A stretch of DNA of 50,850 nt from an uncultured Prevotella sp. (GTDB lineage: Bacteria > Bacteroidota > Bacteroidia > Bacteroidales > Bacteroidaceae), in NCBI GenBank assembly GCA_900550365.1, contig URRR01000016.1, forward strand, positions 1 through 50,850, in the 5' to 3' direction. The position numbers and the translations under genes were made by a program. The notes beneath the pieces were generated by a model, which was given only the letters and a program-made list of their open reading frames with translations, made no database searches and had not been told where the DNA came from. Within the stretch, counting starts at the first letter, position 1, and every line of letters starts with the position of its first letter. This document shows positions 7,723 through 14,412 of this stretch, in pieces.

Positions 7723-9149
7723 ATGCTAAAATACAAAGTATATCTTATGATAGTAATTTTTTCTTAAATTCGTGGTTAATGCACATTAGTGATGATATTG
7801 TTAAAGATTCAGATAATATTGTTACATCTAGTGCTATATATAATTTATTTTATAGTAATAATGTTAATTTAATAGTGCTAGAAACAATAGCTACTTTTAA
7901 ATTTTCTACTGCTGACAAGTGTATATATTTAGGTGGAAGTCCGTCATTAAGAATGATTGATTATAAAAATAATACTATTATAGGCTCATCATCACATTTT
8001 CTTGCTCAGAATGTGCATAAAATTGATTTATCAAATTTACAAAGTAATAGGCTTTTTATTTTTATAAAAAATTCAACAAAAGAAGATGCGGTTCTTGTAG
8101 TGAACACGAATGATAATATAGATTTCTTAGATTATAAAGATTATGCTTTGTATGCAATATTATGGTTTAATACTGCACAATACACTCCTACAGATTTATT
8201 TAGTCCCTCAATGAAGGGCTATATTTATAATGATGTTTATTTTTCTGCAAAAATAACTGAGATAGTAAATAATGCTGGCAATAGCACTACAAGCATTATG
8301 TCTCAGAAAGCAGTAACAGAGGAAATTAATAAAAATACGAGTTACAATTTATTAAAAAATAAAAATATATATTCGTTAGGAGACTCTCTATCTTACGGAG
8401 GAATATGGCAAGAAAAATTATGTAAAATCACAGGCTGTATATTTGATTCAGATTTTAATAAAGAACAAAGTATATCTGTTGGTGGAACAACGTCTGGGCC
8501 ATGTGGTAATTCGTGTGGGCAGGAAAGAGTGAAAAATTTATCAAAATCAGAGAATCCAATAGATGTTTTATTTATAGAAAATGTAAATGATAAATCGTTT
8601 ATAACGGATAATAATGTAGGAACAATTAACGATAGCCCCTGGTTTGTTAGAAAAACTATAGATATGGGTGTTTTTAATAACGTAGGAGAAATTGAAAGTT
8701 ATTTTGATGATAATTTTACATCTATCATAGGTGATGCAAACATAGGAACTGTTCTACAAGCAAAATATAAATCATCTGGAAAAGCATATACATTGAAAAT
8801 AAATTCTGCGCCTTCAAAAGGTGGAACATTTACCATAAATTGTTATGGTACTCAATATAATATAAATATTGAACAGACAGATGAAATCACTGATGTTATA
8901 AGAAAAGTATTAGAATATTCTTATGTCGGATGGGATGACGATTTATTAGACGATAATGTAATATTATTTACACGTACAATTGAATCTGATTCAAAAAGAT
9001 GGGTACAAGTAAATGCCGGTGATACCGGCATTGATTTCACTTTTGAAGAAGCTGATGGTGAAGGCCTTTTGAAAAAATATTATTTTTTACAAGTTATAAT
9101 ACAGAAGATTATTCTAATAAATCATATTGGAAAGATTCATCTGAAATAA
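7713..9149 (+). CDS. Fibre-associated SGNH/GDSL hydrolase, N-terminal and central part (frame broken near 9085)
   Basis: A 478-residue frame beginning with GTG at 7713. Residues 1-185 form a beta-rich fibre-like region. A second copy of the IMSQKAVTEEINKN linker (about 192-207) precedes NIYSLGDSLSYGGIWQ, whose GDS is block I of SGNH hydrolases with the nucleophile serine. The C-terminal catalytic block is missing from this frame: the last 20 residues (after GLLKKYYF) read as nonsense. The missing part continues in the -1 frame to 9511. Such enzymes usually deacetylate or de-esterify surface glycans. DNA is very AT-rich, unlike most flanking genes. The N-terminus may be the displaced continuation of the preceding fibre gene. 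Confidence 0.65.
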   Translation: MVLNAKIQSISYDSNFFLNSWLMHISDDIVKDSDNIVTSSAIYNLFYSNNVNLIVLETIATFKFSTADKCIYLGGSPSLRMIDYKNNTIIGSSSHFLAQNVHKIDLSNLQSNRLFIFIKNSTKEDAVLVVNTNDNIDFLDYKDYALYAILWFNTAQYTPTDLFSPSMKGYIYNDVYFSAKITEIVNNAGNSTTSIMSQKAVTEEINKNTSYNLLKNKNIYSLGDSLSYGGIWQEKLCKITGCIFDSDFNKEQSISVGGTTSGPCGNSCGQERVKNLSKSENPIDVLFIENVNDKSFITDNNVGTINDSPWFVRKTIDMGVFNNVGEIESYFDDNFTSIIGDANIGTVLQAKYKSSGKAYTLKINSAPSKGGTFTINCYGTQYNINIEQTDEITDVIRKVLEYSYVGWDDDLLDDNVILFTRTIESDSKRWVQVNAGDTGIDFTFEEADGEGLLKKYYFLQVIIQKIILINHIGKIHLK

Positions 9150-9511
9150 CTCTTTTCAGTATATATAAAGGACTTCTTGAATACATCTGTTCTACTTATA
9201 AAAATAGTATAGTTATATGGATTGCCCCACCAAGGTTTAATTTACCATACACTCCGTCATCTACAAATAGTAAAGACGATGAAACGTATAATATAGATGC
9301 TTATGAAATATCTGAAGAAAATTCTATAATAAATCAATTATATGAAACACAAAAAAGGGTTTGCGAATTGTATAATATAAAGTTTATTGATATAAAATCT
9401 TCTTCCGGAATAAATGTTTATAATTTTTCTGAATATTATTATGAAAACAATGTCCACCCAAAAGATAAAGGATATTATAAATATGCCGAAGTAATAGCTT
9501 CGAATTTATAA
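9083..9511 (+). CDS. SGNH hydrolase C-terminal segment in the -1 frame
   Basis: About 140 codons continue the hydrolase in the -1 frame (starting FFTSYNTEDYSNKSYW) and end with YYENNVHPKDKGYYKYAEV and the stop TAA at 9509-9511. The NNVHPKDKG segment matches block V, which carries the catalytic histidine. The frames meet at 9083-9089, T TTT TTA read as TAT-TTT-TTA in the upstream frame. That is a canonical -1 slippery heptamer, and slipping there gives exactly the continuation seen. A one-base indel in the six-T run is the simpler alternative. There is no independent start codon of quality, so this is not a separate gene. Confidence 0.6.
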   Translation, partial: FFTSYNTEDYSNKSYWKDSSEITLFSIYKGLLEYICSTYKNSIVIWIAPPRFNLPYTPSSTNSKDDETYNIDAYEISEENSIINQLYETQKRVCELYNIKFIDIKSSSGINVYNFSEYYYENNVHPKDKGYYKYAEVIASNL

Positions 9512-9721
9512 TGTAAAATGAATATTAGAATAAAATATTAAATAATAATATAGCTACGTCAAACGGAATAAAGCTACGAACGAAAATAACGTTGAATACT
9601 GGTATTATGTACCGTTGTGATAACTATAATCGGTATCGAAATGGAGGACATTATAACAGATGTACGCTGAATATTGCTTGCTAATGAGTAACAAATAAAG
9701 AAGTTAAGTATTGCGCAGCAA
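9512..9721 (+). other. 210 bp AT-rich spacer without a supported gene
   Basis: Between the hydrolase and the lysis genes I see no long frame. A 25-codon frame at about 9607-9684 (MYRCDNYNRYRNGGHYNRC) is rich in Asn/Tyr/Arg codons and superficially recalls variable repeats of diversity-generating retroelements. No template copy, reverse transcriptase or accessory gene is present in the window. The repeated AAGCTACG/TAGCTACG near 9550-9580 is too short to interpret. Confidence 0.35.
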
Positions 9722-10198
9722 ATGGGAGAATATGTGAAGATACTGACGGCACTGGTTGCGGCGCTCGGAGGCTGGGAGTTCATCAAGTACATGCTGAACA
9801 GGAAGAGCAACAGTAGGATAGCCGAGGCCAACGCCTTTAAGGTGGAACGGGAGGCACTCATCGAGGACTACAAGAGAGTGCAGGAGGAAGTGACCAACCT
9901 GAAGAAGAAGGTTGACGAGCTTTACGACAAGGTACACAAGTTGGAGGACGAGCGTCTCGGACTGATAAACGAGAACAACGAGCTGCGCCTTGCGCTGAAA
10001 GAGGCAGAGAAGAAAATATGCCTACAGCCTGACGACAAGTGCCTGCGTAGGCTTAACGACGGAGTGAAGTGCCGCCTTGTTGACCTGCTGCGGGGCGAGT
10101 ACACCAAAGACCATTCAGGCGCAATACTTACCGACGACGACATGAAGAAGAAAGATGAAAAGGATAACGGAATACCTGAAAAGCCTGATAAGGGCTGA
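9722..10198 (+). CDS. Small phage membrane-anchored coiled-coil protein (lysis region)
   Basis: A 158-residue protein with one N-terminal hydrophobic segment (about residues 5-25, ILTALVAALGGWEFIKYML). A long coiled coil follows (about 35-100, heptad-like KKKVDELYDKVHKLEDERL), then a polar Asp/Lys-rich tail. The last 44 bases overlap the next gene, a sign of tight coupling. In Bacteroidales phages similar proteins sit next to holin and endolysin genes; the topology resembles an inner-membrane lysis accessory, but the function is unknown. Confidence 0.65.
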   Translation: MGEYVKILTALVAALGGWEFIKYMLNRKSNSRIAEANAFKVEREALIEDYKRVQEEVTNLKKKVDELYDKVHKLEDERLGLINENNELRLALKEAEKKICLQPDDKCLRRLNDGVKCRLVDLLRGEYTKDHSGAILTDDDMKKKDEKDNGIPEKPDKG

Positions 10199-10439
10199 CA
10201 GCCTTGACAGCAGCAAGAGTTTCGCCCTTGTGCTGTGCGTGCTTGTGGGTGCGCTGATAGCGCTGTGCGTGTGCTTCTGCCTTGTGTGGGACGTATGCAG
10301 CAACGGGTATGTAAAGACGGACCTGGGCGGCCTCGGGGTGTTCCTGCTTTGCGTGGGCGGCTTCATGGCCGGAGGCGGTATCAATAAAGGCTTGAGCGAG
10401 CTTAAAAAGAGAAAGGAGAACAGGAATGAAGGCAAGTGA
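10155..10439 (+). CDS. Holin-like protein
   Basis: A 94-residue protein with two hydrophobic segments (about residues 23-46 and 60-76) joined by a short loop, a charged N-terminus and a strongly basic C-terminus (KKRKENRNEGK). Two membrane spans, small size and immediate overlap with the endolysin gene (14 bases) fit a class II holin that opens the inner membrane for the endolysin. It also overlaps the preceding gene. No named holin family is recognised, so the call rests on topology and context. Confidence 0.65.
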   Translation: MKRITEYLKSLIRADSLDSSKSFALVLCVLVGALIALCVCFCLVWDVCSNGYVKTDLGGLGVFLLCVGGFMAGGGINKGLSELKKRKENRNEGK

Positions 10440-10851
10440 TTTGGTGATTGAAAAAATCAAGGAGTTCGAGGGCTACTCGAATACGGCCTACCGTTGCGCG
10501 GCTGGCGTATGGACGTGCGGCTACGGGCACACCTCGGGAGTTACGGCCACGACTACATGTACACGTGGCGAGGCGGAGCAGTGGCTGAGACAAGACATCG
10601 CACCGATAGAGGCGTACCTTAACAGCGTGCCGGAGATTGACACGCATGGAAAATATGATGCGTGTGTGGACTTCTGTTATAATCTCGGCACCGGAGCGTT
10701 CAAAGGCTCAACGCTGCTGAAGAAGATTAAGGCCGAGGCGTCCACGGACGAGATACAGGCGCAGTTCCGCCGCTGGGTGTACGCCGGAGGCAAGGTGCTG
10801 AAGGGGCTGGTTAAAAGGCGTGAGTGGGAAGCCCAAAGGTGGGCGGAATAA
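10426..10851 (+). CDS. Phage endolysin, GH24 lysozyme
   Basis: A 141-residue lysozyme that would cleave the peptidoglycan glycan backbone at the end of infection. The catalytic pattern Glu15 - 8 residues - Cys24 - 5 residues - Thr30 is visible in KEFEGYSNTAYRCAAGVWTC, followed by GYGHT. The aspartate of T4 lysozyme is replaced by cysteine, a substitution known to be tolerated in this family and common in phage endolysins. There is no signal-anchor, so release should depend on the upstream holin. DACVDFCYNLGTGAF and the RRWVYAGGK...RREWE C-terminus match the family. Length is normal for a single-domain enzyme. Confidence 0.92.
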   Translation: MKASDLVIEKIKEFEGYSNTAYRCAAGVWTCGYGHTSGVTATTTCTRGEAEQWLRQDIAPIEAYLNSVPEIDTHGKYDACVDFCYNLGTGAFKGSTLLKKIKAEASTDEIQAQFRRWVYAGGKVLKGLVKRREWEAQRWAE

Positions 10852-10922
10852 AAAAATAATAACAAAAGGCGTTCTTTGACATCGTGGGTTGCCGTTAAAA
10901 AAGTTTGTGAAAACGTTAAAAT

Positions 10923-10954
10923 TTTGGAAGTTACTTTGTTAATGAGTATCTTTG
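10923..10954 (+). promoter_or_regulatory. Promoter of the DUF4065-type two-gene unit
   Basis: TTTG at 10923-10926 and TATCTTTG at 10947-10954 are separated by exactly 20 bases, a textbook Bacteroidetes -33/-7 promoter. Transcription would start around 10959-10962, about 10 bases before the ATG at 10972. The pair would therefore be transcribed independently of the phage late genes. Confidence 0.75.
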
Positions 10955-10971
10955 CAGCGGAGACAGACAAA

Positions 10972-11523
10972 ATGAACAATAGAGCAAAATTATTCAACAA
11001 AGACGTAACTATCAATGCTGTGTTATACATAGTTGAGAAGATGGGCGGCAAAGTAGATATGCACAAAATCTTTAAGACTTTGTATTTCGCAGATATGATG
11101 CACTTGTCTAAATACGGTCGTAGTATAACCGGTGACGTATATATAGCAATGAACTTCGGTCCCGTGCCTTCCAAAACAGATGATATTTTCAAGGCGGTAA
11201 GAGGTGATAGTTATTTCTCTGACAAAGCAGATGATTTGAAGTCATATTTCCATTTCTATAACCGCTATACAATACAGGCGGATGCAAAGTGTGACATGGA
11301 CTGGCTGTCAGAAAGCGACATAGAGTGTCTTGACGCATCTATTGAGAAATGTAAGGACAAGACATTTGAGGAACTTACGGCATTGTCTCATGGTATTGCA
11401 TGGCAGCATACAAGTAAGGACAGAGAGATTTCCATAAAAGATATTCTCAGAGAAAGCGGAGATACGGAAGATTATGCTGAATATATAGCAAGGGGGCTGG
11501 AACTTGAAAATATGTTTCATTAA
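10972..11523 (+). CDS. Panacea/DUF4065 (SocA-like) antitoxin-type protein
   Basis: A 183-residue protein with the DUF4065 pattern: KLFNKDVTINAVLYIVEKMG, then KIFKTLYFADMMHLSKYGRS, ITGDVYIAMNFGPVPS and a C-terminal helical half. The GPVPS-type loop and LYFAD..H motif are hallmarks of this domain. The family is known for antitoxins that neutralise unrelated toxins encoded next to them (also called GepA or SocA domains). The start at 10972 is chosen because the promoter at 10923-10954 overlaps the longer upstream frame (10876). The stop overlaps the next start by one base (TAATG). Lower GC than the endolysin and its own promoter suggest an inserted cargo gene. Antitoxin function is inferred from family and pairing. 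Confidence 0.8.
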   Translation: MNNRAKLFNKDVTINAVLYIVEKMGGKVDMHKIFKTLYFADMMHLSKYGRSITGDVYIAMNFGPVPSKTDDIFKAVRGDSYFSDKADDLKSYFHFYNRYTIQADAKCDMDWLSESDIECLDASIEKCKDKTFEELTALSHGIAWQHTSKDREISIKDILRESGDTEDYAEYIARGLELENMFH

Positions 11524-11951
11524 TGGATATACCTGTTGAAATTCTTGCGGAGAATGGTATCAAGCGTGGAGTGATTTTACATTCCAATATATTTGACGAT
11601 ATAGACCACGGTAAGTTCTTCGTGGTTGTAGGAGTAACCAAAGACTATATAGCCGGATATTTCTTCATAAATTCAAATATCCATAAATATATACAATCAA
11701 AGCCAGAACAGCTTGATATGCAGTATATAATGAAGCACAGCGATTATGATTTTCTTCGATATGACTCATTTCTCTCGGCTGTAAAGGTGAATGAAATATC
11801 TTGTGAAAGGCTGGCTATATCAATGCTAAAAGGAATAACAAGAATTGTAGGCCAGATAAAAAAAGAACATCTTGACGATTTGCTGGAGAAGGCAAGAAGT
11901 TCAAAACTTTTCAGTAAGAAAATAAAAGAGAGATATTTCTATGAAGAATAG
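11523..11951 (+). CDS. Candidate toxin partner of the DUF4065 protein (possible MazF/PemK-like barrel)
   Basis: A 142-residue protein translationally coupled to the DUF4065 gene (start overlaps its stop). The pattern GIKRGVILHSNIFDDIDHGK, FFVVVGVTKDYIAGYFFIN, then FLRYDSFLSAVKV and a helical C-terminus suggests a small beta-barrel of the MazF/PemK or SH3-like kind. No catalytic residue can be assigned. In Panacea systems the toxin is a small neighbouring gene, here downstream of the antitoxin. There is no signal or membrane segment, so a cytoplasmic target is likely if it is a toxin. An alternative is a non-toxic accessory protein. Confidence 0.5.
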   Translation: MDIPVEILAENGIKRGVILHSNIFDDIDHGKFFVVVGVTKDYIAGYFFINSNIHKYIQSKPEQLDMQYIMKHSDYDFLRYDSFLSAVKVNEISCERLAISMLKGITRIVGQIKKEHLDDLLEKARSSKLFSKKIKERYFYEE

Positions 11952-12019
11952 GAATATCAATCAACAATATATTAAGCGGCAATCCACATGTCAGGGTTGC
12001 CGCTTTTAATTTTATTGAC

Positions 12020-12439
12020 ATGGACAAGGTAAAAGGATTGTTGTGGGGGCTGGCGATATGCGCACTGATAACGCTGCTGGCAGGGTGCAGAACAACGAGG
12101 TATGTGCCGGTCGAGACGGCGAGGACGGACAGCGTGTTTGTGGACCGTTGGCAGAAGGACAGCGTGTTTGTGCATGACAGCGTGTTCGTGAGCAGGTGGA
12201 TTGAGGGAGACACCGTGTTTCAGGACAAATTTGTGGTGAAGTACGCCTACCGCGACAAGGTGAGATATGACACGGTTGCCGTTGTGAGGAAAGACACGGT
12301 GAGTGTGCCCTGCCCTGTTGAGAAAGAGTTAGGCTGGTGGGAGCAGACACGGATTAGCGCCTTTCCTGTACTTGTAACAATCATCGCCGTGCTGGCTGTC
12401 GTTGTGGTATGGCTGGCAAAGAAGCTGAAAGGTAAATAA
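12020..12439 (+). CDS. Unimolecular spanin (u-spanin) candidate lipoprotein
   Basis: A 139-residue protein with an N-terminal lipoprotein signal (hydrophobic residues 7-20, lipobox LAGC with Cys23) and a C-terminal transmembrane helix (about 113-133) followed by a Lys-rich tail. The ectodomain between them is predicted beta-rich and repeats DSVFV three times (about 36-57). An outer-membrane lipid anchor plus an inner-membrane C-terminal helix in one chain is the defining layout of u-spanins such as T1 gp11, which fuse inner and outer membranes in the last lysis step. It would complete the holin and endolysin set upstream, from which it is separated by the DUF4065 pair. No homology to a named spanin was tested. 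Confidence 0.6.
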   Translation: MDKVKGLLWGLAICALITLLAGCRTTRYVPVETARTDSVFVDRWQKDSVFVHDSVFVSRWIEGDTVFQDKFVVKYAYRDKVRYDTVAVVRKDTVSVPCPVEKELGWWEQTRISAFPVLVTIIAVLAVVVVWLAKKLKGK

Positions 12440-12449
12440 GAGGAATTTT

Positions 12450-12584
12450 CGGGGAGTAAAAACCCCGGCACCTTGTTTACGCCAATAAACATATATACAA
12501 TAAGTTAAGACACTTACCGCACCGTGCCGGGGCTAAATCCTCGGTTCGCGATAAGTGTCTTATATGTTTATTGGCAATGCCAAT
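12450..12584 (+). promoter_or_regulatory. Interlocked inverted repeats, candidate structured RNA or switch
   Basis: Four arms occur in order A-B-A'-B'. A is CCCCGGCAC (12463-12471) and A' is GTGCCGGGG (12524-12532), a perfect 9 bp pair. B (12481-12520) pairs with B' (12548-12575): GCCAATAAACATATA and AGACACTTA with their complements, with a 12-base bulge in B. Pairings interlock, so they form either a pseudoknot or two exclusive states. CGGGG at 12450-12454 can also pair with the start of A as a local hairpin. A final palindrome, ATTGGCAATGCCAAT (12570-12584), sits just before the next start. No poly-T tract follows. The role is unknown; transcript regulation between lysis and downstream genes is plausible. 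Confidence 0.65.
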
Positions 12585-12603
12585 TTATAAAATAAATCTA
12601 ACT

Positions 12604-12831
12604 ATGACAAGATTTTCAGATAAAAATCGCAGGCCGAGCACGGTAATAAGGGATAATGCCGTGCATGAGGCATACGAGGAAGTGTGTCGTGAGGCAGGAA
12701 AATACGCGGCACTGCTGCCCCGTGAGTATATCTACGAGAAGATACACGAGAAGACGGGGCTGTGCATGAAGACTATCGCCTTCATACTGAACCATACCGT
12801 TAAAGACAATTTAACAATCGGGGGGGGGTAA
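12604..12831 (+). CDS. Small phage protein of unknown function, ending in a G9 tract
   Basis: A 75-residue protein from ATG 12604 (an ATG at 12577 or TTG at 12571 would lie inside the upstream palindrome). It is helical and basic at the N-terminus (MTRFSDKNRRPSTVIRDNAV) with a possible helix-turn-helix-like centre (PREYIYEKIHEKTGLCMKTI), which could bind nucleic acid. The last three codons before TAA are GGG GGG GGG, part of a nine-G run at 12820-12828; slippage would change or extend the C-terminus. No family recognised. Confidence 0.55.
   Translation: MTRFSDKNRRPSTVIRDNAVHEAYEEVCREAGKYAALLPREYIYEKIHEKTGLCMKTIAFILNHTVKDNLTIGGG
12820..12828 (+). repeat. G9 homopolymer at gene 3' end
   Basis: Nine consecutive G residues end the small gene. 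One extra G would replace the TAA stop with about 13 further codons into the spacer (ending at a TGA near 12880); one fewer would add only a few residues. Homopolymers like this are typical slipping points, both in cells and in sequencing. Confidence 0.7.
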
Positions 12832-12872
12832 TTTTTAACATACCGGTTTTGTCATTTCGCCCTGATACAACG

Positions 12873-12972
12873 GTTTCCTGAGCACAGGAAACAATGGCAT
12901 GAGGCCGAGAAAGTAACTTTTCCTGTTTAGTTTGGTTTTTGCGACCTTTGCTGTCGGACGATATTGTCCGAC
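12873..12972 (+). promoter_or_regulatory. Two perfect hairpins and weak promoter upstream of the Gly/Cys-rich gene
   Basis: GTTTCCTG-AGCA-CAGGAAAC (12873-12892) is an 8 bp stem with a tetraloop and no following T run, so not a terminator. GTCGGAC-GATATT-GTCCGAC (12953-12972) is a 7 bp stem with a 6-base loop, 24 bases before the ATG at 12996. Between them GACCTTTG (12943-12950) resembles a -7 box with one mismatch. Together they suggest a controlled start of transcription or translation for the downstream cassette. Confidence 0.45.
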
Positions 12973-12995
12973 CGACACAAAAATTAAACTAAACT

Positions 12996-13931
12996 ATGGA
13001 CAGAACGTATGTCTTTAATTCGGACGGTAACAACGGCGGAAAGCTGGATGTTACCGCAATGCTGCCCGGTATGTACGGATACCGCGGCGTTGACCCCAAC
13101 ATCCTTGCCCTCATGGGCGGCCAAAACGGCTTCGGCGGCCAGAACGGGATATGGGGAGTGATTTATCTTGCTATTGTTGCAAGCATCTTCGGCTGGAACA
13201 ACGGAGGCTTCGGCGGTTTCGGCGGGCACAGATGCAGCGAGGGCACGCCTGAGCTTGTGACAAGTCTGCTCAACCGCAACGAGACGGCGATAGGCCAGCT
13301 CGCACAGTCGCTCAACTGCTCTACACAGCAGGTACAGACAGCCCTGTCAGGCATCGAGAGCAGCGTAGGACTGACCGGCACGCAGATTATCAACGCCATT
13401 CAGGCAGGCAACAACAGCGTAATCAGTCAGATTTGCGACTGCTGCTGCAACACGCAGAACGCTATCACCAAGATGGGCTATGAGAACCAGCTCGCAGTAT
13501 GCCAGCAGACCAACACACTGGTAAACACTGCCAACCAGAACGCCCTGTCGTTGCGTGACGGCGCGACCGCCAACACAAACGCAATCCTGGCCAAATTGAA
13601 TGAAATACAGAACCAGGCACAGCAGGACAAGATTGCATCACTGACGGCACAGAACACCGCACTGCAGAGCGAGATTTCACAGCGTAACCAGAACGCAACC
13701 ATCCTCAACAGCGTAGGCCAGCAGATTGCACCTATCGCGGCAGGACTGCAGGCTCTGCAGAGCGACGTCGACGGCATCAAGTGTAAGCTGCCCAACACTG
13801 TCAGCGTACAGTATCCGCAGCTTCAAGTGTACAATCCCGAAGTGGCACGTGCGGCAGCATACGGAGCGGCAGCAGGCAACTACGCAGGCTACGGATGCGG
13901 TTGCGGCTACAACGCAGGCTTCTGGGGCTAA
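12996..13931 (+). CDS. Gly/Cys-rich membrane phage protein with coiled coil
   Basis: A 311-residue protein. After a polar N-terminus comes a Gly/Asn/Phe-rich segment around one hydrophobic span (about residues 50-66, IWGVIYLAIVASIFGW, flanked by GGFGG repeats). The remaining 200 residues are Gln/Asn/Ala/Thr-rich helices, likely a coiled coil, with a striking cysteine cluster (ICDCCCNTQNAITKMGYENQ, about 147-166). The C-terminus is YGCGCGYNAGFWG. From memory, proteins of this composition recur in gut Firmicutes and Bacteroidetes phages without known function. It heads a compact run of small genes. A role in a virion or membrane complex is possible but unproven. Confidence 0.6.
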   Translation: MDRTYVFNSDGNNGGKLDVTAMLPGMYGYRGVDPNILALMGGQNGFGGQNGIWGVIYLAIVASIFGWNNGGFGGFGGHRCSEGTPELVTSLLNRNETAIGQLAQSLNCSTQQVQTALSGIESSVGLTGTQIINAIQAGNNSVISQICDCCCNTQNAITKMGYENQLAVCQQTNTLVNTANQNALSLRDGATANTNAILAKLNEIQNQAQQDKIASLTAQNTALQSEISQRNQNATILNSVGQQIAPIAAGLQALQSDVDGIKCKLPNTVSVQYPQLQVYNPEVARAAAYGAAAGNYAGYGCGCGYNAGFWG

Positions 13932-13968
13932 GAAACGGAGTAACGGACTTAAAAGAAAGGGCAAGATT

Positions 13969-14364
13969 ATGTGGGATTTCTTTTTCGGATTAGGCTTCAA
14001 CTTCCCGACACTGGGACGTAACAACTACAATACCATACCGAGCGCAGGCGTTACGGTAGGCACTGACGCTGTTACGATAGAGCTGCCTAACCACTCGCTG
14101 TACAGGCGTAACTACGTGGGCTCGTTTTTCCTGAACCTGCGTACCGCCATACCTACAGGCACCACCGCAACGCTGCCCGTGCAGATAAGCTCAAACGGCG
14201 TGTCACTGCCGCTCATGGCGACAGAGGGCGTGCAGGTGACAGTCGGCGAGATAACGGGAGCAGGCATATACGAGATACATTACAACCGCTACACCAACGA
14301 GCTGTATCTCGTGAACGCGGGCTTCCGCCCGAGCACTGCGACTGCAACCACAACGCCAGCGTGA
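13969..14364 (+). CDS. Small beta-rich phage protein of unknown function
   Basis: 131 residues from the ATG at 13969 (upstream in-frame sequence to 13726 overlaps the previous gene and is rejected). N-terminus MWDFFFGLGFNFPTLGRN is aromatic. The rest alternates beta strands (VTVGTDAVTIELPNHSLYRR, YEIHYNRYTNELYLVNAGF) and ends in a Thr/Ala tail. It looks like a single beta-sandwich domain. It follows the Gly/Cys-rich protein by 37 bases and probably works with it; function unknown. Confidence 0.6.
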   Translation: MWDFFFGLGFNFPTLGRNNYNTIPSAGVTVGTDAVTIELPNHSLYRRNYVGSFFLNLRTAIPTGTTATLPVQISSNGVSLPLMATEGVQVTVGEITGAGIYEIHYNRYTNELYLVNAGFRPSTATATTTPA

Positions 14365-14412
14365 CGGAGAGAGTAAACAATTAAAAATTAACAGTTAAAA
14401 AACTAAACAGAC

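Noticed and set aside
10876..10971. N-terminal extension of the DUF4065 protein
   Set aside because: The promoter at 10923-10954 lies inside it and the family start aligns with the ATG at 10972.
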